Shown: positions 1 through 8,093 of the stretch, piece by piece
How the letters are laid out: every line of letters begins with the position of its first letter
Numbering within the stretch: the stretch's first letter is position 1
NCBI GenBank assembly: GCA_016785015.1
Contig: JADHTJ010000010.1
Coordinates: forward strand, 1-61,704
Origin: Anaerolineales bacterium
GTDB taxonomy: Bacteria; Chloroflexota; Anaerolineae; Anaerolineales; UBA11858
Length of the DNA stretch: 61,704 bases
Reading direction: 5' to 3'
Translations under genes and position numbers: made by a program
The notes under the pieces: generated by a model
The model's database searches: none
What the model was told of the DNA's origin: nothing
What the model saw: only the letters and a program-made list of their open reading frames with translations

Positions 1-80
1 CTGTTTTGCTTTTTTTGAGCTTGTCATCCTATGAGGCCGCCTGCTACCCTGTCAGGGAGATTGTTGCGCACCTTTTCTCT

Positions 81-539
81 CTACTGCTTTTTTGACCCCT
101 TTTCTTTGCTCACAGCTTTTTTGATATTCTTCATCGCTGTACCCAGATGCCGATGCTTGCGCATGGTTTCTTCCGATGCAGAAGGCAGACGATCACCGAC
201 GGTCATATCAACATCACCATCCAGAACAGGCTCTAGTAAGCGATGAACATCCTCAGCAAAATAGGTATCGTCGCCATCTACTAGAATAATCCCATCAGCG
301 ACGATGGTATCGAAGATCGCCTGCAAAACATGACCCTTCCCCTGCTTTCGCACTTTGTGGACGATAGCACCGGCATCCTGTGCAATTTTAGCAGTATCAT
401 CTGTGGAATTATTGTCAAAGACATAAATCAAAGCATCAGGAAGTTGGGCAAGAAAATCGTTGACTACTTTCCCAACAGTAATCGCTTCGTTATAGCAGGG
501 TATCGCCACCGCCACTGTTCGTGTTTTCTCGTCTATCAT
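81..539 (-). CDS. GT2 family glycosyltransferase, C-terminally short
   Basis: A nucleotide-sugar-dependent transferase of the GT2 fold, probably cytoplasmic. The N-terminus carries the Rossmann-like start with AIPCYNEA, then FDNNSTDDT and the metal-binding region VDGDDTY, followed by VGDRL. DPM1/DPG-synthase-like relatives normally continue for another 100-200 residues past the point that here reads HRHLGTAMKNIKK, with an acceptor region and often membrane segments. This protein ends after 152 residues in a lysine-rich tail. I looked at the following 80 bases in other frames and did not see the expected continuation. It is the last visible gene of the long minus-strand run, 9 bases after the radical SAM gene. 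Catalytic-core identity is firm; whether the product is functional is not. Confidence 0.75.
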   Translation of the reverse strand: MIDEKTRTVAVAIPCYNEAITVGKVVNDFLAQLPDALIYVFDNNSTDDTAKIAQDAGAIVHKVRKQGKGHVLQAIFDTIVADGIILVDGDDTYFAEDVHRLLEPVLDGDVDMTVGDRLPSASEETMRKHRHLGTAMKNIKKAVSKEKGSKKQ

Positions 540-548
540 ATCTCTACT

Positions 549-2048
549 CTAATCCTGAGTAACAGCACTGCGATCGAGCCATTTGAGTACTAAAGCCCGA
601 TAGGGCACCATTTCCATTTTGGTTTCAAACCTGCGTCGAAGAAAGTTGAAAGACTGCCGCACTATCTTACCCGGATAATAACGGAATTTCCACCACAAAA
701 ACTGAGCATATAGCTTCAAGCGAAATTTACTTAAGGTTTTATAATCTGAACGCCAGGTGGGGGTGAAGTTCATCTCAGACAATGATGCATAACCCTGGAA
801 TTCATCGTAGATCGCAGATCCCGGAACCGGGGTAATGATAAACAGAGCAATCTCATCAACACCTTGTTTCGTCAACTCATGCACCATATCCCAGGTCATT
901 TGTAAATCGTCATCCGTTTCTCCGGGGAAACCCAACACAAAGCAAGCCTGAGAACGAATCCCAACCTGATTCATGCGCGTGACCAACCTGACGGCATGAC
1001 CCAAATCAAAGGGTTTGCGCATCAGTTTGAGAACGCGTGGAGAACCTGTTTCCGGAGAAATCGAAATATACCTGCACCCAGATTTGGCCATAAGATCGAC
1101 TGTTTCCTCAGAGCGTATCGTTTCAACCTTTGTGCCCGCAACAATTTTCCAGGTGATATTCAACTTCCGGTGAAGAATTTCTTCCGCAATTTCTCGGATG
1201 CGCTTGTCTGAGATGGTTGGATCTAAATCTTCGATGTGGAACTCTCTCACCCCAAAGGAATTCACACAGAATTCGATTTCATCAACCACATTAGCCGCCG
1301 AACGTGCACGCCACTTCTGATCATTCGTCGAAGGAACGACACAAAATCTGCATGGATAAGGGCATCCCCGGGAGGTGAGCAATGGGAGATAACGATTGTC
1401 CCTCTGGGGGCCATGAGCAAATCTCAGGTTCCAGTAATTCTCTAATGGAAATAAATCCCAAGCTGGAAAAGACAGATTATCCAAATCCTGAATAGTATTT
1501 TTAGGCGGATTGAAGAAGGCGGTGCTTCCTAGACCGTCAAGTTGATTCAGAATTTTATGACCATCTTGTTCCCAAAAAGCCTGCACGAAATCAACAACCC
1601 TATGCTCCCCTTCTCCGGTCAGGACATAGTCTGCGCCCAAATCAAAAAACTCGCCCATTACATTCTTTAACGCATATGCCGTCACCGCCTGGGTATTTTC
1701 TAAAATCACGACCTGAAGTTCTGGCCGATGTTGTTTTATAGATCGCAGAATATTCGCGGTCGCGTTGTGATTGGTCAGGTTCAAGGCGAAAATAAAAACC
1801 AGTCCGGTGTTTTCAGGGAATCTGTCGAGAACTTCACTAGTTGTCAACCCCATCAGCGTAAAATTACCCTCTCGTATGGCCTGACGAGGGCGTTCAGCAA
1901 AAGCATCAATCACATTTACATCAAACCCTGCGGCGCGCAGAGAGGCTGCCACATAAGCCAAACCTACCGGCATGTAAACGATGCCGGTAGTAAAGGGGTC
2001 ATTGCGCTGTACGACCAAATTGGGATTTATGAGAACGATTGATTTCAT
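549..2048 (-). CDS. B12-binding-domain radical SAM protein
   Basis: The N-terminal ~150 residues resemble a cobalamin-binding Rossmann domain (IVLINPN, PVGLAYVAASLRAAG, TGEGE). The radical SAM core follows with the CX3CX2C cluster motif CPYPCRFC at about Cys229, Cys233 and Cys236, which should bind a 4Fe-4S cluster and S-adenosylmethionine. Later conserved blocks include SPETGSPRVLKLMRKP and a GFPGETDDD segment typical of the family. Members catalyse radical methylations or ring rearrangements on lipids, tetrapyrroles, antibiotics or sugars; the substrate cannot be read from sequence. It lies 6 bases after a GT-C gene inside the glycan operon, so modification of a glycan or its lipid carrier is the natural inference. 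Length of 499 residues is normal. Confidence 0.85.
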   Translation of the reverse strand: MKSIVLINPNLVVQRNDPFTTGIVYMPVGLAYVAASLRAAGFDVNVIDAFAERPRQAIREGNFTLMGLTTSEVLDRFPENTGLVFIFALNLTNHNATANILRSIKQHRPELQVVILENTQAVTAYALKNVMGEFFDLGADYVLTGEGEHRVVDFVQAFWEQDGHKILNQLDGLGSTAFFNPPKNTIQDLDNLSFPAWDLFPLENYWNLRFAHGPQRDNRYLPLLTSRGCPYPCRFCVVPSTNDQKWRARSAANVVDEIEFCVNSFGVREFHIEDLDPTISDKRIREIAEEILHRKLNITWKIVAGTKVETIRSEETVDLMAKSGCRYISISPETGSPRVLKLMRKPFDLGHAVRLVTRMNQVGIRSQACFVLGFPGETDDDLQMTWDMVHELTKQGVDEIALFIITPVPGSAIYDEFQGYASLSEMNFTPTWRSDYKTLSKFRLKLYAQFLWWKFRYYPGKIVRQSFNFLRRRFETKMEMVPYRALVLKWLDRSAVTQD

Positions 2049-2054
2049 CTTTCG

Positions 2055-4706
2055 CTACGGTAAAAACAAAGAACAAGTTAGCTCCTCTGTGGGCAAATGC
2101 GCCAAAGTATACTCGCCATCATCCATAATGACAACAACCCTCGCGCTTATATGGTCTTCAGCGCGGCAGCCGATCACAATCACATCAGATGCATGAGGAA
2201 AATATGCAGGCGATTCATCCAAAGGGAATACTATGTTATGCTGATGCGGTCCAACGACAACAAATCCTAGTCGGGAATAATCTCTCGGAGAAAATGCCGG
2301 CCAATCGCCACCGGGTTCACCATCACCCCTCTTGTAAAAACGCGGGTATAAAGCACGCCCCTCAAAAACAACTGAACGCTCATCATCTAATAATTTCTCT
2401 ATTGAGGGCAGATATTGCTCCACATTCGAAACAAGCTTGACTTCGACAAGTACATCATTTTTTTGTGCTTCAGCATAACGGGGAGGAACAAACCTCTCAA
2501 AAAGAAGAGGAGAAAAACCCAGGCCCAGAAGAATAATCCCTAAAATGATTCCCTGTTGGAAAAATAAATTACCATTTGATTGCACCATCGATAATTGCTT
2601 CCAGGTGTTTTCTATCTGGTTAGAATTTTTACTCGATGGGTTTTTCCGCGTGAGATAGAACAACAACCATAAAACGACTTGACCTAACCCGATAGCGAAG
2701 TACAGAAATAATACCCAATCAGCTGGGAGGATCAAGCGCCAACCTGAATATCGACCCACAGAGGTACTTAGGACATATACTAGGCTGACCCCTAGTGGAA
2801 TCCATCCTACGATATCACGCTTCCTAAAAGCGACCCCCAATCCAACAGCAAGCAACGCCAAGTTTAGCGCGGTAGAAAAGATCATCTCGCCGGTCACTGT
2901 TCCTGTCCATTGATCCCAAAAAGGCATTGAACTCACATAGGCAGGGGGTGAACAACAATCATCCCATAAGCGATCACTTTGCTGCGCCCAATATGGGAAT
3001 AGATCCGAGGCTGCGTTCTGCACAATCCAGGGCGACATCGGCAGTGTGATCATCATCTCAACAACATTGTGAGAGAAGTGCGAAGCGATGAAGCCAGCTA
3101 CAACGCCAGGGTTATTGGTGATGAAATCTGAGATGTATTCATCAATCCGATGAGCGTACTCACCATCAGTTTCGCCTGGCAAACGCTTCACTCTGCCATA
3201 CCCAGGTGTATGACTATACTGTTGAGTTAGAAAGGCATTTTGTAGTGGGTCATTTAGAACAAACTCGCCGCTAAGTTGATAACTGCGCCACAACCAAGGA
3301 GCGAGCACTATTGCCAGCCCCACACCCATTAGTGCTAGATTTTTAAGTCCTTCAGTGATATTCCGGAAAAATAATATCCCAAGAAGCACAACAACCGCTG
3401 GCAGAAAAATCACAATTTGAGGGCGAATTAACAACAAAAATCCTAAAATGCCCCCAATCCCTAATGGGTATATCCGTCGGGATTGGGGCTTACTCATCCA
3501 CGCGACGATCATCCAGGTCAGCAGCACAATTCCCAATGTGGCTGGCAAATCTGACATTAACAATTTGGCATGGGAGACACCAATTTTCCCTGATATTACG
3601 ATAGCATTCCTCTCCCTGAGAATAATCAAAACCGCAGCAATCACTCCAGACAATCGCAGGTGCAAAGATTTAGTGAGCCAATAAATCCCTACTGGTATCA
3701 GCGCGATCACCATGACTTGGAGAAAAACAACTCGCTCATAACTTTGACCAGCGAGCGCGTGCAGAGTGGCCAGGAAGATCACATAGAAGGGCTTGCGGGC
3801 AATCCCCTGAAATCCTTCGCCCACCACCAATCGCTGCGCAAGAACATCATGCGTGGCGGCATCGGAATAGGGATATATCTCAAAATTTGGTGCCTGCGGG
3901 GCTAAGGCGAAATAATCAGGGGCTAAAGGTTGTTGGCTCCACAAATATGTTGCCACTCCCAAAATCAAAAAGCTAATGGCAATATCTAGCAGCAAGTACC
4001 TAGGTTTTTCACTGGTGTCGAAAATGTGTTCCAAACCAAGGAAAAGTATCCCTATTAAACATGTCAACCACACTTGCACAGCGATCACCGGTACCCCAGG
4101 GGGATCCCAGCCAATTTGATCAGGCGTCAGGCCCAGGCGCGTGAGAACAATCAATGCCCAAAGGAACAGGAGCAACCCAAAAAGGAATCCGATCAGCCGT
4201 AATAATTTCCCGGAAACCATCTCCCGCAGATCAATCCCTCCATAACGAATCAGTGGAAGGAGAACAATATTCTGCAAACTGAAAAAGCATGTCAATATGA
4301 GCAACGGAATCAGTCGCCCTAAATACCCCATCACATAGGAATCGCTTGCAGTTCTGGCTAGATGCCAAAGTTGGCTGCTGAATATGAACCCTAAAAATCC
4401 TGCCCCTATTAGAATTCCATAGAGGACATTATTTTGGGAAATCTTATAAATGCGAGCGAGAAGTGTCGTTTGCTGCTTGTCATCCAAGTACAATTTCACC
4501 AGAATCAATGAATTTGCCGCAACCCAAACGATGATACCTGCAGCCAATATCAGGCGCGTTTTCGAGAGCCCGAAAAGAAAGCTGATATCACTAGGCTCTT
4601 GAAATATAATGACTATTGCCGCGATACCTTCCAAGATCGCGGCAAGAAAATAAATGTGGATAATGGGTAATACCCTTCGATTATTCAAAGTGTAGTTTTT
4701 CGACAT
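2055..4706 (-). CDS. Giant GT-C-type membrane glycosyltransferase, paralog A
   Basis: A polytopic inner-membrane protein of 883 residues. Three parts can be seen. Residues ~1-230 form a hydrophobic module with FGLSKTRL and VMGYLGRLIP. A central GT39/ArnT-like part follows with YPYSDAATHD, a plausible catalytic Asp loop facing outside, then RERNAI and LLMSDLP. A C-terminal soluble domain of ~120 residues contains ALYPRFYKRGDGEPGG, DYSRLGF and a Cys in VIGCRAED. The family transfers sugars from polyprenyl-phosphate donors on the outer face of the membrane. It is closely similar along its whole length to the 891-residue protein at 5408-8083, so the two are duplicates separated by a methyltransferase gene. 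Its start overlaps that methyltransferase by 22 bases, implying translational coupling. Donor and acceptor are unknown. Confidence 0.8.
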   Translation of the reverse strand: MSKNYTLNNRRVLPIIHIYFLAAILEGIAAIVIIFQEPSDISFLFGLSKTRLILAAGIIVWVAANSLILVKLYLDDKQQTTLLARIYKISQNNVLYGILIGAGFLGFIFSSQLWHLARTASDSYVMGYLGRLIPLLILTCFFSLQNIVLLPLIRYGGIDLREMVSGKLLRLIGFLFGLLLFLWALIVLTRLGLTPDQIGWDPPGVPVIAVQVWLTCLIGILFLGLEHIFDTSEKPRYLLLDIAISFLILGVATYLWSQQPLAPDYFALAPQAPNFEIYPYSDAATHDVLAQRLVVGEGFQGIARKPFYVIFLATLHALAGQSYERVVFLQVMVIALIPVGIYWLTKSLHLRLSGVIAAVLIILRERNAIVISGKIGVSHAKLLMSDLPATLGIVLLTWMIVAWMSKPQSRRIYPLGIGGILGFLLLIRPQIVIFLPAVVVLLGILFFRNITEGLKNLALMGVGLAIVLAPWLWRSYQLSGEFVLNDPLQNAFLTQQYSHTPGYGRVKRLPGETDGEYAHRIDEYISDFITNNPGVVAGFIASHFSHNVVEMMITLPMSPWIVQNAASDLFPYWAQQSDRLWDDCCSPPAYVSSMPFWDQWTGTVTGEMIFSTALNLALLAVGLGVAFRKRDIVGWIPLGVSLVYVLSTSVGRYSGWRLILPADWVLFLYFAIGLGQVVLWLLFYLTRKNPSSKNSNQIENTWKQLSMVQSNGNLFFQQGIILGIILLGLGFSPLLFERFVPPRYAEAQKNDVLVEVKLVSNVEQYLPSIEKLLDDERSVVFEGRALYPRFYKRGDGEPGGDWPAFSPRDYSRLGFVVVGPHQHNIVFPLDESPAYFPHASDVIVIGCRAEDHISARVVVIMDDGEYTLAHLPTEELTCSLFLP

Positions 4707-5365
4707 ATATATAAAACGTGCGGATAAGGAAGAATATCAATCATGCGATGGATTTTGACATCAAAGCCACGTTCTTCAACGAATGAAACCATCTCCTCTT
4801 TTGTATAATATCGTAATGGACCTCTGAAATCCATCAGCTTATCCAAAACCCAGGTAAAGGCCATCTTCAGCCAAGGTTTGGCAGTAATATCTTTGATGAT
4901 AAGAATGCCATCCTCATGCAAAATTTGCTGAAACTGATCCAACATGTTAAGTGCAAGTTTAGGGGAAACATGATGCAATAAATCTAAAACAACAATGGCA
5001 TTTACAGGTTGCTCGAAAGGATAATTAGAAACATCGCTGACGTGAAATTCGATTCGCCCATCAAGCCCAAGTTTTTCTCTAACTTTTTCTGCAGCCGCGA
5101 TACGATTAGCATTAATCTCAACACCGATTATCTTCCGATCTTTGGCGCTCAATGCAAAGAAGAATGAAAACAATCCAAAACCACAACCAACATCAAGCAC
5201 CGTACCCCTTTGAGGAAGGTATTGCTCGAGTTCTTCGATGATTCGCATATTCATAATTAAAAAACGGATATAAGAATATGATCGAATAACCAGATTCTCA
5301 TATGCACTGATAATCTCTAGCTTTAGTTGGCGTATTTTTTGTTCAGTTAACCGATTATGATGCAA
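4685..5365 (-). CDS. Class I SAM-dependent methyltransferase
   Basis: Motif I of a Rossmann-fold methyltransferase is clear: VLDVGCGFGLFSF near residue 60, followed by the acidic residue in IIGVEINANR. Downstream, VLDLLHHV and a C-terminal YPHVLYICRK block are typical of a family often found next to glycosyltransferases. The reading frame opens with TTG at 5365; the next in-frame ATG, at 5254, would remove the region before motif I (residues 1-37) that I believe is conserved in the family, so TTG is preferred. It sits between the two giant GT-C paralogs and overlaps the downstream one by 22 bases. Possible substrates are a glycan, a polyprenyl intermediate or a small molecule; the sequence does not decide. 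Confidence 0.8.
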   Translation of the reverse strand: MHHNRLTEQKIRQLKLEIISAYENLVIRSYSYIRFLIMNMRIIEELEQYLPQRGTVLDVGCGFGLFSFFFALSAKDRKIIGVEINANRIAAAEKVREKLGLDGRIEFHVSDVSNYPFEQPVNAIVVLDLLHHVSPKLALNMLDQFQQILHEDGILIIKDITAKPWLKMAFTWVLDKLMDFRGPLRYYTKEEMVSFVEERGFDVKIHRMIDILPYPHVLYICRKTTL

Positions 5366-5407
5366 GAAGAACTACCTGCTTTCATAGAATTTGACACCTT
5401 GTGGATA

Positions 5408-8083
5408 TCAAGGGAATGAGGGCGGGCATACAACCTCGCTCAGGGGTGATCGCACAACAAGATGGTTCTGATTGTCTTTGAAGAGCACAGCTAGTGCATC
5501 GATATAGTGCTCGCGTTCGCAACCAATAATGACAACATCAGAAGCGTTAGGAAAATATGTGGGCGGGTTCTCTCTTGCTATAATGACAGGATTTTCAGAT
5601 GAGCCAATCAGTGAAAATCCCAAACGAGAATAATCTTTGGGGGCATAGGCATACCATCCACTTCCCGATTCTCCCTCGCCTGCCAGATAAAAACGTGGGT
5701 AAAAGACGCGACCCTGTAAAACTACAGTTTGCTCATTATTAACATATTCAGTGAGTTCAGTTTCACTTATTGAACCTAGTTGATCATATAGGCCAGCTTC
5801 TTCAAGCAAAGCAACACCTTCATTTTTTGAAAGAGATCCAAAATACGGCGAAATTGATTTTTCAACTAGCAGTGGAGAGATGCCAATTACAAATAAAAAC
5901 AGGCTAACCATCAAAGGGCGGTTCCAGTCTGAAAGCATAAATTCCATTTGATCGACACGCTGCCACGTGTTTTGGGATTCTTTAAAAACTTTCACATCAA
6001 TTTTATTTCTGGAAAGAAAAGCAATCAACCACAAGAAAACCTGACCCAACCCAATGGCGTAATATAGGTATACCACCCAATCTACCGGAATAGCAAAGCG
6101 CCAACCAGAAAATCGTGCAATGGAGGTGCTTAGGCTGTATGCCAAGCTTATCCCAAGCGGAATCCATCCGACAATATCATATCTCATCCAAGCTGACCCC
6201 AGGCCGACGGCAATCAACAACAAATTAAGCGCCAGAACAACCATCATCTCAGGAGATACTGCGCCCCGGTATTTCATATCCCAAAATGGCATCATGCCAA
6301 CATAATTATTCGCCGAGCAACATTCATCCCAAAGCCGTTCCCTATCGCCCAATTCATAATTGAAAGCTACTGTATTTGGGTGTTGCACCAACCAAGGTGT
6401 CATCGGCAACGCCAGTATCATGCTGATCTGGTTATGGAATACATGGGGAACGACGAATCCAGCGACAACTCCGGGATTTTCAAGGGTAAAATCCATCACA
6501 TGAGCATTAAGTCGATCCAGATATGCTTTGTCGCTTTCATCAGGAAGTTGGGGTAACTTTAGAGTGCCCGGATCATGTGTATAAAATTCGGCGTGTTGAG
6601 CAACTTGTCTTGGATCATTAAAAGATGCTCGACCAGTCATCTGATAACTGCGCCACATCCAGGGTGCAATTGTCAATCCCAAGCCTAAAAAGAATAGAGC
6701 AACGCTAAATATCCCATTGAGTGGACGTCGGGTAAATATGATCACAAAAAGGAACAAAATAAAAGCCAACATGATGACGCTGTTCGAGCGAATCAACATT
6801 GACAGCCCAAAAACGCCACCAACCAGCAATGGGTGCCAACGATTCTGCGCAGGATTTTGCAACCACCTGATCAACAGCCATGTGAATAGCAAGATCACTA
6901 GTCCAACAGGCAAATCGGACATCAAAATTTTGGAATTAACGATGCGAATATCAGCAGACAAGGCGATGGCATTTTTTTCTCGGAAGATCAATAAAACAGG
7001 CATTATTATTCCCGAAATGCGCGTGTGCATAGATTTTGTCAGCCAATAAGCGATAACAGGCATCACTGCCAAAATAATCACCTGAATATTCGCAACAGAA
7101 AAGTAATCATTCCCAGCTATTGAGTGCGCTAGAACGAGAAGAAGCACATATAGCGGCTTCCTGGAAATCCCAGTGAATCCTTCTCCAAGTAACAGGCGCT
7201 GTGCACTGCTATCGTACATAGCCGCATCCGAAAAAGGATACAGCTCGTAGTTTGGAGCTCTTTCCATTGGTGCGTAATAAGCACGCTCCATGGGCTCGCG
7301 CATCCAAATGAATATTGCAGCAAAAAAGATGAGAACACTAATGACGATATCAAGCCAGTGAATGAGAGAAGAACGTTCCAAATTATCTCGGGTGAGACTA
7401 CTTTCAATAACAAAGAATCCTAAACCTAGCAACACGGCCGCCCAAACTTGGAGAGGGAGAACTGGCGCCCCAGGCGTGTCCCAGCCGATGACATCGGGCG
7501 TAATCCCGATCCCAGAAACAGCAACAAAAATCCATAAGCCGAGGAGAAATATAAAAACGAATAAACTTATTCGAAAAAATTTACTTTGTATAGATGATCT
7601 TCGAATCGGCTCATCATATCTTAGAATTGGGAGAAGCAGTATCGTCTGCCAACTCAGGATCCCCCCCCAGAGAATAATGGGTAACAAGCGTGCTAGCAAG
7701 CCCTGTATAAATGCATCCGTCAGGACTGAAGAAAGCCAAATGAAATGACTTGTTATTATGCCACAAACGAAAAGGATAACTATCACTCCATAGTAGATAC
7801 CGTTGCGGAGAAAAATTTTCTGAACGCGAGACAAGAACTGAGCCACCCAGCTTGGATCACGCCAGAGCTTGATTTCAAAAAAACTGAATATCACTATTCC
7901 TAACACAATCGCCAACAACAACGCTAGCCGGGATTTAGAGAAACCTAACAACCACGCGTTCGCTGGATCACCTGGAATGGAAACTAGATATACGAAGGTA
8001 GCAAGGCCTTCAATAATCGAGGCAATTGAATAAAAGTGTAAAGCACGCACTCGCCAGCGCGGCATTATTTCGGTTTGAGTCAT
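5408..8083 (-). CDS. Giant GT-C-type membrane glycosyltransferase, paralog B
   Basis: An 891-residue polytopic membrane protein with the same three-part plan as the gene at 2055-4706. It has an N-terminal hydrophobic module (LLGFSKSRL, FIQGLLARLLP), a central ArnT/GT39-like part (YPFSDAAMYD, FREKNAI, ILMSDLP) and a C-terminal soluble domain (VFYPRFYLAGEGESG, DYSRLGF, VIIGCEREH). The conserved Asp in the first outer loop fits a metal-dependent GT-C active site, and the C-terminal domain is expected outside the membrane. A run of eight G on the coding strand (7661-7668) lies in the codons for a Trp-Gly-Gly segment. The gene follows the 699-residue membrane protein by 10 bases. Function is inferred from fold only. 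Confidence 0.8.
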   Translation of the reverse strand: MTQTEIMPRWRVRALHFYSIASIIEGLATFVYLVSIPGDPANAWLLGFSKSRLALLLAIVLGIVIFSFFEIKLWRDPSWVAQFLSRVQKIFLRNGIYYGVIVILFVCGIITSHFIWLSSVLTDAFIQGLLARLLPIILWGGILSWQTILLLPILRYDEPIRRSSIQSKFFRISLFVFIFLLGLWIFVAVSGIGITPDVIGWDTPGAPVLPLQVWAAVLLGLGFFVIESSLTRDNLERSSLIHWLDIVISVLIFFAAIFIWMREPMERAYYAPMERAPNYELYPFSDAAMYDSSAQRLLLGEGFTGISRKPLYVLLLVLAHSIAGNDYFSVANIQVIILAVMPVIAYWLTKSMHTRISGIIMPVLLIFREKNAIALSADIRIVNSKILMSDLPVGLVILLFTWLLIRWLQNPAQNRWHPLLVGGVFGLSMLIRSNSVIMLAFILFLFVIIFTRRPLNGIFSVALFFLGLGLTIAPWMWRSYQMTGRASFNDPRQVAQHAEFYTHDPGTLKLPQLPDESDKAYLDRLNAHVMDFTLENPGVVAGFVVPHVFHNQISMILALPMTPWLVQHPNTVAFNYELGDRERLWDECCSANNYVGMMPFWDMKYRGAVSPEMMVVLALNLLLIAVGLGSAWMRYDIVGWIPLGISLAYSLSTSIARFSGWRFAIPVDWVVYLYYAIGLGQVFLWLIAFLSRNKIDVKVFKESQNTWQRVDQMEFMLSDWNRPLMVSLFLFVIGISPLLVEKSISPYFGSLSKNEGVALLEEAGLYDQLGSISETELTEYVNNEQTVVLQGRVFYPRFYLAGEGESGSGWYAYAPKDYSRLGFSLIGSSENPVIIARENPPTYFPNASDVVIIGCEREHYIDALAVLFKDNQNHLVVRSPLSEVVCPPSFP

Positions 8084-8093
8084 CTATTACTCC

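Noticed and set aside
31..246. Plus-strand open frame at the window start
   Set aside because: It is antisense to the GT2 gene, has no family resemblance and no ribosome site.
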